The notes under the pieces: model-generated | Databases searched by the model: none | What the model was told of the DNA's origin: nothing | The model's input: only the letters and a program-made list of their open reading frames with translations | NCBI GenBank assembly: GCA_033977485.1 | Contig: CM066988.1 | Span: forward strand, 1,185,501 to 1,249,500 | DNA: 64,000 bases | Source: Hydrangea macrophylla | Lineage: Eukaryota; Streptophyta; Magnoliopsida; Cornales; Hydrangeaceae | Direction of reading: 5' to 3' | Program-made: the position numbers and the translations under genes | Shown here: positions 45,577 to 56,284 of the stretch, piece after piece | Layout of the letters: each line of letters starts with the position of its first letter | Numbering within the stretch: position 1 is the stretch's first letter

Positions 45577-47277
45577 ATGTCTTATCCATATTACCCTCCA
45601 TACAACACAAATACCACGAATGGGTACACATTAGGTAATGAGAACTATACCCCGAGTTGGCAAGCACCCACATATGATGCACATTATCAACCTGAGTGCT
45701 ACCAATCACCACAATGGGAAAACCATCGTGTTAGTCCCCCATGTTATCAAATGTATCAAGAACCTCCACCTGGAGAGTTCTATCAATCGCAATGGGGATA
45801 TAACCAAAATGATAGTGTAGGATATAGTAGTTCCCACGATTACCAAATGCACCAAGACTTCCCTTCTGGGGAGTCTTGCACACAAACACAATGGGAAGGG
45901 GACTATTACCAACAACAATGGGGTGAAACTTCATATAGTTATAATGAGGAGAATAACCAAGTTGAGGATAATGGTATGTTAGAATTGCTGCTTAGTGAAA
46001 TGAAAAGGCTAGAGAGTGCAATTGATAAATTAGGAGCTAGATATCAACAAGCATTTGATAGCCAACCTTTAGAAGACTATACCAGTCCTTCAACGCTACA
46101 ACCTGAATTTCAAGACACTAACAATGGAATGGAATTAGAGGACAATGATGGGTTCATACCGACTGAGGTTAACAACTCATTTGAGAAAGTGATAACCCAA
46201 CAAGAACTCCAAAACCAAACCATTGAGCATGAAGTTGTAGAACCATCTTCTCCTCAACATACAACCCTAGACATCAACTCCTTCACTGCCTGGATAAAAC
46301 TGCACAGTCTCTTTGTCCAGAGTACCTCAATAGATGACATATATAGTGAGGAGAGTTACAAGGATGAGAATGAGGTTTTAAAAGATGACGAGAGTTTAGG
46401 TGATTGCACGCAATTAGGAAAGGAAGAGTCCCCTGTTGACTCTACCCCTACCTTTGAAAATGACCCTAGAGAGGACATAATTGAAAAATCTAAATCTAAT
46501 TTAGATTCTTGTGATATTCATGAACCCTCACCTCTTTCGACCGAAGAGGTGGTGTCACCAAGTTGCCCATCACCTATCCTTGCTATCAATCAAAGCTCTC
46601 GTCCTGAGCTTGAATGTTATGTGTCCATTCGTGAACAAACAGAATGTGTTGTGGAAGAGGATGGTAAGGATACTAGCACATGTTCTTCACAAAATTTTAA
46701 TTTTCATAATTCTTTGAGAGAAGACTTGGAAAATATTGGGCCCACTTTAGATGATCTTAAAATTCAACAAGAAGCTAGTAATCTTCTAGACTGCTTGACC
46801 TTCTTGAGTGATTATGACATTGAGGCCCAAATAGATAGCTTTATCCAAGTCCAGTCCAAAACCATGTGCATAGAACAGAAGTTCAATTCCTATGATTATA
46901 TCTCCATAGATTCTGTTCTAGGACAAGCGGAGGGTGGTGAAGTTTCATTAGAACATCACTTCGACCCTGCCCCTTTTATTGAACCATGGCCTCCCCCTAT
47001 TTTTAGTATTAAAATAGAGGCTGTTATAAGAAATACCAACACCAAAGATCGTTTCTTGCATATAATTCCTAAAAAGTGTGGTATTCCTTTTATAACTGTC
47101 CCAAAAAAATTTGGAAGCCATTGGTTTTGCATCATCTTCTCTGACCTTGAGCCTGACATTAGTTGGGGGGAGTTGCATTTTTATGAGGATCCCAACATTC
47201 TTCTCACTGTTAAATTATTTTATTGGGAAGATCCTCAAAAATTTCGGTTGTTAATCTATGATAAAAATCTTGATTAA
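45577..47277 (+). CDS. 566-aa protein of unknown function encoded by element H
   Basis: A single intact frame starting 128 bp after the primer-binding site, where gag normally sits. Residues 1-125 are rich in Tyr, Gln, Pro and Trp (MSYPYYPPYNTNTTNGYT; repeated QW and PPGE/PSGE units), a low-complexity, prion-like composition. Residues about 128-158 (LLSEMKRLESAIDKLGARYQ) look like a coiled coil. The middle is acidic and Ser/Pro-rich; the last 90 residues are more hydrophobic and aromatic (FYEDPNILLTVKLFYWEDPQ). No zinc knuckle, protease, RT or integrase is seen. It may derive from the variable C-terminal part of an Athila Gag, or be a protein kept for packaging. Intactness between near-identical LTRs suggests either recent insertion or selection. 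Not recognised as any named protein. Confidence 0.75.
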   Translation: MSYPYYPPYNTNTTNGYTLGNENYTPSWQAPTYDAHYQPECYQSPQWENHRVSPPCYQMYQEPPPGEFYQSQWGYNQNDSVGYSSSHDYQMHQDFPSGESCTQTQWEGDYYQQQWGETSYSYNEENNQVEDNGMLELLLSEMKRLESAIDKLGARYQQAFDSQPLEDYTSPSTLQPEFQDTNNGMELEDNDGFIPTEVNNSFEKVITQQELQNQTIEHEVVEPSSPQHTTLDINSFTAWIKLHSLFVQSTSIDDIYSEESYKDENEVLKDDESLGDCTQLGKEESPVDSTPTFENDPREDIIEKSKSNLDSCDIHEPSPLSTEEVVSPSCPSPILAINQSSRPELECYVSIREQTECVVEEDGKDTSTCSSQNFNFHNSLREDLENIGPTLDDLKIQQEASNLLDCLTFLSDYDIEAQIDSFIQVQSKTMCIEQKFNSYDYISIDSVLGQAEGGEVSLEHHFDPAPFIEPWPPPIFSIKIEAVIRNTNTKDRFLHIIPKKCGIPFITVPKKFGSHWFCIIFSDLEPDISWGELHFYEDPNILLTVKLFYWEDPQKFRLLIYDKNLD

Positions 47278-49265
47278 CCGAATTTATTTACTGAGTAGTT
47301 GTATCTATGTTTCCTTGTTGCTACTAATGATCTTGCAGGTAGCTTGAAAAAATAGATATTAACGCTTCGAGGTAAAATCCTTCCTTCCCTCGCTTTATTT
47401 TACATGTCCATGTGCTTAGTTTAGAACATTGGGGATAATGTTTAGTTTTAGTTGGGGGGAGTGAGCCATTGCATGCCTCATATTTTTTTTTTGTTGTGCT
47501 TTAATGCCAATATACCTGCTTAGCAACATGACTCAGTAAATTAAAATTGTCAAAAAATTTAAAATTTTTAATTTTATTTTTAAAGATAATAAAATGGTTC
47601 TTGTATTTATCTCATAGTAAATGTAGTTAGTTATGATGCATTAGTGTTATTTTCTGTATGTTATTAGTATGTGATATACTATGATAGTTTGTTTACTATC
47701 TTAGTTATAGTATGTTTTATGCCTTTTAATCTTCAAACAACTTTGAGCACGTTGTGACAACCTTGTACTTAGCTAAAATGGATTAGTAAGTATAGTTTAA
47801 GTGTCTTAAAAGACTGTAGTGGAGACTAATAACCCAAGTGAGCTTTTGTGCCATTCTTTGTTTTTGAGGGTTTTATAAAATTACTCTTACTTTTTGAAAA
47901 GCGTATTAATTCGTTGAAAGTCTCATTTTTCTTCTTCATTTTGACTGATAACTAGAAGAGAACGTTCAGGATTTACCAAACTTTAGAGCTCTTGAATTTA
48001 CTGAAATGAATAATCCTATGAACTTAGAATATGATTTAGGCCATCTTTTGACCATACATGGATAATACAGCCTTGGCCTACCTCTATGCTATTCCTTTAC
48101 TTCACCTCTTGAGCTTATCATAATCGCCTTGTCTTCATAATTCTAAAGTCTATACCAAACTCCAAATTAGGAGTTCAAGCATCAGTTCTTTATTTAGGTG
48201 TGATTGGGATGTGTTGCGTTAACAAGAAGTATGTTAGTGTGAATAAGGGAAAGTTGGCAAAGAAAAAATGAAAGAAAAAAAAAAGAAAAGCATGAGAAGA
48301 AAAAGAAAAAAAAAATGCCAATGGTTGTTACAAAAGAAAAAAAAAGGAATGAAAAGAAGAGTGTGAAAAAAATAAATAAAAGAAAAGAAGAAGAGAGAGA
48401 TTGGAGATGTGGGAAGTTTGAAAAGTTATAGTAGACATTCCAATCGCATCCTTTGACCCAATTGAATATCATGAGCCTCTTTATTCTTTCACCTAACACC
48501 TCTTTTTCAAAGTCCTGATGATTTTAGGTAAATTGGATTTGAAGTTAAGGTAATGAGAGAGTTCTCCACGGTATCTCGCTCTTCTAGTGATAAGTTTCCT
48601 TTCATGAGACTCTGTTCACTAAAATTTTCATTTTTCAATTTAGATATGAGAAGCATTAGATTCCATTTACAATTACTCTTTATAGCTTCCATATCATGAG
48701 TGACAATTATTACACCTAATTCGGAGTGATTTCATATTGAGAGTGTAATCCTAGTGAGAGTTGAGTCAAAATGAACGTCTTGATAGTATCTTAGGTTATG
48801 CGAGCTTTGAAATTAAAGTTTTGTATTTTGGTTGTCCATTCAGACACACACTTGAAGATTAATAGGTATGGAACATTCTAATGACTTTCATAGTAGATTA
48901 ACTGTAATGTGTGTGTTGCATTGCTATGGCTTACTAGAGAGTTTCATGAGATTGTTGAGCTTAACAACATTGCTAAATAAGAGAGAAAACTTTCTTGAAA
49001 ACATTTAAATGTGAACCATTACCATAAACATGAATTTTGTGGGTAGATTCACTGCAAACCCTCACGAGACAACACTCGTCCACTAGGGGGAACCTAGGGG
49101 TTTAAAGGCTTGTTGCATATGCTAAATGTAATCGCGATTCCTGCGAAAGTGAGTCAAGATTTTTACTTTCTTTTGCTTTCTTTTGTTTTCAATTTTTAGA
49201 GTCAATTAAACATTGCTATAGTTCGCTTCATTGCTAGGGACTAGCAACGAGCTAGTTGGGGGGTG
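47278..49265 (+). other. Element H 3' internal region
   Basis: No coding signal. Contains aacattggggataatg and ttagttggggggagtg (about 47426-47462), features often seen after the coding region of Athila-like elements. A purine-rich tract of A/AG runs lies at 48240-48400. The final polypurine tract is ctagttggggggtg just before 49266. Confidence 0.65.
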
Positions 49266-50863
49266 TGATTCGTGGTGAAAAGTGCATATTCATAGTGTAT
49301 TACACGGTCTTGTATGCATAATTTTATCCCCAAGTCTCTAGATTTAGATGCACATCAATGATTAAGTGTTTTCTATGATATTGAGACTCAAATATGTGTT
49401 TTTACACTATTTTACAGGTCATGGAAAGCAAACATTGCATAGAAAGTGATTCTGGTGAAGAGAACAACAGAAGCAGCTGAGAAAATGCCAATTTTGACAA
49501 TGATGACTTTAGATTTGAAAGATTTTCCCAAAGATATAAAATGTAGATCTTTGAGTTACGGTCGCGTGGCCGCAAACGGGAGGTCAATCCGAGGTCCGAG
49601 TCAAAAGTTATGGCCATTCTCCCATCGGTGCGCAGAGCTGTCAAAATCAGAGAGTTCAATCGATTGAAGAAGAGTTCAATCGATCGAACCTTCGATCGAT
49701 CGAACTCAGCTCGATCGATCGAACTTTATTTTCCCCCAAAAGTTGCGTGAACTCTGCGGGAACCCTATATATAATCCGTTTTGACGCCAGACGAAGAGGG
49801 GATGCTCCAGAACGCGAAAAACAGCAGTTTAGGGTAGTTTTAGGGTTAGATTAGGAGTAGTTTAGGTTAGATTAATCTTCTTCTTCCTCCTTTTCCATTG
49901 TAGATTCAAGATTCAAGTTTGTTTCAAGTTTATTCAGATTATTTACAGGTTTTATCTTTCCAATCTATGTTCTTTGATTGTTTATTAGTTTAGATGTTGA
50001 TGATTGCTTTGTTTTACTATTTCTGCAATAGTTTATTTATGTTTCCGTAGTTTAGACGTTGGGAATATGTGATGAAACATTGATTCCCAGCCTCTGCCAT
50101 GCAACCTTTAGAAACCTTGGGCTCGATCGATCGAAGGTATTTCGATCGATCGAACCAGGGCCACGGTCAAGCGATCGAAGGCATTTCGATCGATTGAAGG
50201 ATGACTGTCCGATCGATCGAGAGCGCTTCGATCGATCGAACATGTTAAATCTTGAGATGATTCTTTTAAGTATTCCATGACTTTCTGTTTTAGAAATCTG
50301 TCATCGAATTGTCCCAATAAGCTCAGTTTGTCACAACAGTTTTTAGAACTTAAAGCCTTAAGGCCTTTTCTTCAATGACTTTTGATAACCACTTTGAATG
50401 CTAACACCATTTAGAGTGCAAGTAATTACCATTGTTTTAAACCTTCTTTCATGTATTTTAACTCACTTGTGATGATATAGTCCCGGGCATGAAAGGGCTA
50501 TTGATTCTTTATCTTTAGAAATACGGAATGCTGAAGAGGAATGTACTCCATAGAACGTTTATGAATATGCATGGTAGATGGTTAGGATTAATGTGGATTC
50601 ACGTGTTTCCAACACCTTTAGTTTATTTAATTAGTTATGTTTCTATATGCTTAGTTTATTACTTAGTTTAATTTAATTCATTAGGATTCGTAGAACCTCC
50701 GCTTTCATATTCTCATTTTCTTTTCTTTTGCTTTAGGTTATAACTTAGTATATATTCTTCCTTTTCCTTCCCTGTGGGATCGACCTGGACTTATCCAGTA
50801 CTACTTGCACGATCACCTACACTTGGGTGTTGCACAAGAGCGCACAACTATTTAGTCGTGTCA
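49266..50863 (+). repeat. Element H 3' LTR
   Basis: 1598 bp, near identical to 43839-45425. The 11-bp length difference lies at gttgcgtgaactctgcggga (about 49742), where gcg repeats flank the extra bases, suggesting a small duplication or deletion after insertion. Confidence 0.95.
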
Positions 50864-51551
50864 ACCCTACTTATAGGGTGATTATTATCACCCTAATCAC
50901 CCTATAAAAGTGGAGGTCTCACAATTAAACCACTCTACCTCCTTGGATACCCACACAGACTTCAGTCTGAGCTTGCTTGCACAGATGTCTTATGGATTAG
51001 TGCATGTATATGGGGAATATCAGGTGTGCTTAGAAGGCTGGGCACCTCGGGAGGAAGAAACAAAGGGGTAGCTATTGCACTTCATGAGAAATGTGATTCA
51101 CGATAAGTTGCAACATGTCCTGGTAATTCAAGAGAAAATCCTTGATTTTCAAAATTTATAAGAATAGAATTTGAAGCGGATTAATCCGCAAACCACAGTG
51201 AGAACAAGAAGATCTGATTTTGATATTGATAGCATCAAGGATTCTAAACCAACTCATTAGCAGTGTTTCTATAGGAATAAAGATAGCTCCCAACTTTCAT
51301 AACTTTGACATTATTCGTTGTCCCATTCAAACCCATGGAGGCGCATACTTGAAATGCAATGACATACAAATTTAAGGGCATTTCGTACCCTTTTTTTCCC
51401 CGGATAAGGGGCATTTCAAAATTAAAGTGTAATTGACCACCAAAACATAAACGAACAAAAGCACTTTACTTTTAGGCAATATATTACATAACCAAAACAG
51501 ATAGTTAGTGTTTATTCATGCATGTACATAAATCCTAAAGTAGTGAATAAT

Positions 51552-51592
<41 letters not shown>

Positions 51593-53372
51593 CGGGGGGG
51601 GGGGGGGGGGGGGGGGGAGGGACTTGGTGATCGCAGTTTTGACAAGCATAAAGTAGGATCTTCTATTCCTTGTCTTCCTTAGGGTACATAATGTTGTTGC
51701 TGATCAATGAAATATAACCCACATATAAACATAAGAACATATATATACATGTACAACATAAGTAAATAACTGTGATGAATGTAGGGCTAGAAAGTGAAGA
51801 GTTACAACTAAAATGTTTCTATCACCTAAGAGACATTGTTTTTAATTGATGGAAATAATTAAGATTTGTGGCTCACTTTATATTTTTTTGTCTTGACTAA
51901 TAGCCATTGTTTATCGACCATGCCACAAGAATTATACAAAACAAAAGAATTTGTATAGTAAAGAAAGGAATAGACAAGGTCAAATGATCCATACATAGAG
52001 AACGAGAATTAAGTACATATTTCCCAAGAATATTGTTCTCTTTTGTAGTGTTGCACATTGACATGTTGCACTGGGAGTGCAAAGGCAAGACACTATAGAG
52101 GATCAAAATTCAACGTATTCAAAAGGCAAAAAAAAAAAACTCAAAACCATGTGGTGTTTTTTATAATGTTCTACAAATTTCACTCAAATTAATGCAGATC
52201 TGTTACTCTACTTAAGAGGGATTCATGTTTAGTCCTCAAATTTGCCATTCCCATATTAGGGTTGTGCTAGTACATAGTATAGACCCTTTCTACATACACA
52301 TTGTGGTCTTATTTGTGCTTTTTTCTTTTACTTGTATACTAATTAAAATTACTATTTACTAAAAGTGAGATGATAAAACTCGATAACAATATTTAAATAT
52401 TTAAAGAGAATAACTATTCCAAAATATAAATAAATACATAATTCTCTTAAACACAAATCTCAAAACATATCTAGAGTATTCATTTATCTCATGAGATCCG
52501 CCAGAATATATAACTCCTACTAGGTAAGTAATTGCACCAAGTAACAAACCCTGCTTTTTCCAGCTCAAAATTAGCGACAAAACCAATTTACTTAAAAAAA
52601 AATTACAATTCTGAAGTTCCACTTGTCTGCTGTTTCTCAACAACTTCAAGGTATAGATATAATTGACTGATTTAGCTAAAGACAAGCAATTTAACTATGT
52701 TGCCAAACTGTGGTCAAGGTAATTAAGTTCACCTATCTGCTACTTTGTTGAGTTCCTCAAATTTCATTGACAAACACAATATGAAAACCTGAAGGTCTAG
52801 GCTTCTTCAACCCACTTATACACCAATTCCCTTAATGGGTGTATCTATGAGTATAAATGCAAAACTTAGCATTCACGGTTCTTCTGCCCTAATTAAACCT
52901 GTGTACTAATTTAAGGCAGCCACACCCGCATTAAGTGTCGGACCACCGCACCCGTGCTTCCTAGCTTTTATACGAGACAAAGTAACCAAAGCCTTGATAG
53001 TACTAAAAAAAGTGTAGGGATGGCATTTAAAGGTAGGGGTGGGGTCACAAGATAATTTTTATTGCTTACTATCCAACAATGAAAATATGTTAACAACATA
53101 ACATTCCAAATGGAACTCAATCGTCACATCTATCATATTAGTTTAACTACTAATGAAAAGATTTAGAAAGAAGGAACATAAAGAGGAGCATCCTTCAAAT
53201 TCATAAGATTAAAATAGACAGTCCTGTCCTTATCTCATACTAAATAGACAATAAATGAGAAGATTAAAAAAAAAAAAAAAAACCAGGTATGTCCTAATCT
53301 CATATTATAGAGACAATAAATGAGAAGATTAAGAAAAAGAAACAACTACCACAAAACAAAGAAATATCCTAC
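50864..53372. other. CACTA interior, right of element H, no gene recognised
   Basis: AT-rich DNA with scattered short frames. A minus-strand frame at 52401-52685 and a possible short exon at about 52700-52760 (MKFEELNKVADR) were examined but have no clear identity. Includes the microsatellite at 51552-51617. Confidence 0.45.
51552..51617 (+). repeat. (AG)n tract joined to a 24-base G run
   Basis: AG dinucleotides from 51554 to 51590, then gggc-type transition and an uninterrupted G run at 51594-51617, ending at the A of gagggac. Such a run can form a G-quadruplex and may also reflect sequencing or assembly difficulty. Confidence 0.9.
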
Positions 53373-53871
53373 CTCGATGTGATCTTTGAGACGGTGGGAA
53401 GAGAGGTACGTTCACCAGTGTTTGCTTCTATTGGACCGCTGCCGAAGATCTGTGCTATCTAAACATGTGGAGAAGGTTATTAATGCTAATTAATAAAGCA
53501 CAAAATCACTCAGTATGAAATAAATTGCACAAACAATGAAAGTTAAATAAGAAAAACAAACCTCATTTGCAAGATTAAGAAGTTCTACGCAGTCGTGAAC
53601 AGAAAACCATCCCATCGCACAAGCATTCTACCAAATCGAACAACAGGTCAGTAGGACTCCATACAGAGGGAGAACTAATTATGTAGTTCATGATGTTCTT
53701 TAAAATAACAAAATATATAATGCATGACACCTAATTTCTGTCAATCCTAGACTACAAAAAGAATGAAAGAAATACCTAGTGTTTCCGAATTTGATTAAGC
53801 GATTCCCTGAGAGACTCTTCCATTTGCCCCAGCTTTCTATGCTCTCAATCTTATTTGGGTTATTCCAATAG
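53373..53871 (-). pseudogene. Captured three-exon fragment of an unidentified gene in CACTA
   Basis: Minus-strand exons 53871-53776, 53627-53562 and 53458-53373 have consensus splice sites (tttttgcag acceptor; tag|gtattt, gag|gtttgt and gag|gtagga donors). One frame runs through all three: QMEESLRESLNQIRKH, a TAG, then NACA and MGWFSVHDCVELLNLANE, then IAQIFGSGPIEANTGE and RTSLPTVSKITS. The first exon is also open in another frame (YWNNPNKIESIESWG), suggesting a one-base shift within it. I do not recognise the product with confidence; the first exon weakly recalls part of MIKC*-type MADS proteins, but the rest does not support that. The 66-bp middle exon is exactly 22 codons. Confidence 0.5.
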
Positions 53872-55980
53872 CTGCAAAAATTCAAAATATAAGAAATTAA
53901 TACTATGATCAAGAAAAGCATAAGATTATGCTTCAAGCTAAGCAAATTAGGGACCTAAAAATTTAAAGGTTGTTTAGGTAATATGATAACTGGTTAGTCA
54001 GTTCTAACTAGTTTGGTGATTGTATATTTCCTTTTTTGCTTATGTAAAAGTCTCTCCAAAAGATACCCCAAGAACTGGTTCTTTATCAAACCTACACAAT
54101 ACTTGTGCTCATAAAATCACTTTTATGGACCCTTCACGCTACTTCTTACCAACTTTAATCAGCCCCATGTAGATAGCTAAAATATTAAGGTTAGCACAGA
54201 AAGACACACGAACAAAATCAGAACTCGCCTACTCACTATTAAGGTTAGTTCAGAAAGACCCATAAACCAAACAAAGCCTTAGAAAAGCCTAACACTTCAC
54301 TTCCTTTCTCCAGCCTTACTGCACTCCCTATTCTTTGGAAATTTGAGAAGCCCCTCTAATAGCTGGAAATAAAGGCATCAACCATAAAAGTTCCATTTTT
54401 TTCTTAATCACGTCAAAAACAAAGAGAATCAGCACTGATAGAAAGAAAAAAATTAAACATCTATTGCTTCCATTGTCGTTTTCCCAGTGACCATTCTCGG
54501 GCTACCAGTCTTCATGTTTTCATTTCCATTTTTGGCAATCTGTGGCATGAATCTCGAAGAAGATTGGCCAGATGAGAAGCCTGATGATCAGGCAATCAGT
54601 TAGTTGAAGGATTGGTTTCACCATTAGAACCATTACCCACTCTAAAATTTCCTACATCTCTCATTGCAGCAACTCTTGCAATTTATTAAAAAAGTTTTTC
54701 AGCAATCAATTGGAAACTAACAATTAAAAATCAATGATAGAGATAGAAACAAATTGAAACCATGGTAACTTTCTAATCAAATCACAGCTGAAGGGAGTTG
54801 CTGAGGAGTTAAAGTTCTTATACTTGCTTCATTTGTAAAAGAATATGTTGAATTGTAGTAAGTTATGTGTATTAAAGGCATTGTAGCAAGGTGGTGTAGA
54901 TAATGAATCTAAAGGGAAAGGAAGGAGTAAAGTCAAGGACATAATTTCTGGTTCTAAAACATTAGTTTCCCCAGAGTCATTCCAAGTTACTCTTCTTCTT
55001 CTAGCTGATTTTTGTTCTTTTATCCTTAATTCTAATTTTTTTCCCTTCTAATTATTGTAAACACAATCAATTCAATGGGAACATGAAAAGATCAAAAGAA
55101 TGTATTGAGCATTTTTTTCTTTCTCATTTTTTATTCCTCACTCATCTTTCATGACATTTTGAGATCCAATCAGAAGCTAAAATAGTCAACTCTCCTACTA
55201 AAGGAAAGTTTCAGAGATCCCTCTTTGCAATTTGGCTAAATTAATCAGTCAAGTACTTACCAATCAAAAATAAAAAATTAAAATTCTACAAATAAGAAAA
55301 CTACAAAATTAGACTACAAAAAGCAAGAAATAAAGAACAATACCATTTTCAACTGTCAGGTTAGAGGAGAACTCAGCTGGAGCCTAAAGAGCTATTTTGC
55401 CTCATTAGATTCAATCCATTTCCATCGCCACTCGTCTTCACTTCAAACGTACTTGTATGAGCACTCACCGAATTGTGATTCAGTAACGATGTTTGGTACT
55501 CTATCGGAGAAGAATCCCTAGTAGAGTAACCATTGCTCTATTGCGGACCTGACTCCACCGTTTCGTGCTTTATCGTAGTCAAAAATTGGAGATCATGCGA
55601 ATCAGAGTCGCCTGAGCCATTACAACTCATGAACCTAGAAAACATAGTTTCAGTTTCAGAATTTGATGATTGGTGGTTCAGGAAAATCATCACAGCCATC
55701 GGCGGCAGCGCCACCTCCACCTCTACCACGCATCTCGATTCATCTCCCACTCTGCATCAATCTCCTCTCACGATCTAGGGTTCCAATCCCTTTTAGATTC
55801 GGTGAAGATAAGATGGCGATGGTTCAGAAGGGATGGTAATGGGCTGGTGGCGGCGAGCAGTGGGGATATTTTTGGAGAGAGAGAAGATCAAAAGGATAGA
55901 AAAAGTGAGGATCGGTGGAGAGGGAGTATGGATGGCTAGGGTTTGAAACTTTGAATCACGTTTACAATTTTGTGTTTTAT
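53872..55980. other. CACTA interior near right end, possible 5' exon
   Basis: Mostly AT-rich intron-like DNA. A minus-strand frame at 55538-55750 (MGDESRCVVEVEVALPPMAV) has higher GC and Ser/Glu composition and is preceded by a CT-rich stretch like a plant 5' untranslated region. It could be a first exon of the captured gene; no identity is claimed. Confidence 0.3.
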
Positions 55981-56284
55981 TTGCAAAATTGCCACCGCGT
56001 CCTCATTTTTAACCATTTATGTCACTTCTTTTCAGAGTAACGTAAAAACTGTAATTATTTATGTCGCTCATTGAAAAAGTGACATAAAAGCTATTATTTT
56101 TTTATGTCAATTGTTTAAAACTGACATAAAAATGAGTATATTTATGTCACTTTTTAAAAAAAAAGACGTAAATAGTCTAAAAGTGACATAAAAATGTTGC
56201 ACACGAAATTTTTATGTCACTCACAATAAAATTGACATAAAAAGAAATTTAAAAGTAACATAAAAAGCCTATTTTCTTGTAGTG
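55981..56284. repeat. Right CACTA end with subterminal repeats
   Basis: About nine copies or near copies of tttatgtcactt or aagtgacataaa, ending in the inverted terminus ttttcttgtagtg at 56284, followed by acc. Confidence 0.92.

Larger units (their letters stand above)
43839..50863 (+). mobile_element. Non-autonomous gypsy/Athila-like LTR element H
   Basis: LTRs 43839-45425 and 49266-50863 are nearly identical, differing by an 11-bp indel (49747-49757) and a few substitutions. Target duplication atcct (43834-43838) and accct (50864-50868), one mismatch. Primer-binding site tggcgccgttgccgggga follows the 5' LTR, as in Athila-like gypsy elements. The 3.8-kb interior encodes one 566-codon ORF and no recognisable gag-pol domain. 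It lies inside the CACTA element and is the youngest insertion seen. A diverged relative starts at 63591. Confidence 0.92.
41648..56284. mobile_element. Non-autonomous CACTA (En/Spm-type) transposon carrying gene fragments
   Basis: Ends are cactacaaggaaaaaggc on the left and, reverse-complemented, cactacaagaaaataggc on the right; about 32 bp of terminal inverted repeat with three mismatches. The 3-bp target duplication acc flanks both ends, and copia A holds the unoccupied site (gactaccccaaatcc, near 5240). Subterminal regions are filled with the repeated word gtgacataaa in both orientations. No transposase domain was recognised. Inside lie an RPB9 exon, another exon chain, a microsatellite and the nested element H. 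Net length without H is about 7.6 kb. Confidence 0.93.

Noticed and set aside
48194..48499. 101-codon Phe/Ser-rich minus-strand frame
   Set aside because: Simple translation of the complement of a purine tract.
53776..53871. MIKC* MADS-box origin of the first captured exon
   Set aside because: QMEESLRESLNQIRKH is suggestive only; the following exons do not fit that family and the MADS domain itself was not found.
41648..56284. Autonomous CACTA transposase
   Set aside because: No long ORF or recognisable transposase motif in either flank of element H; the interior holds captured exons instead.
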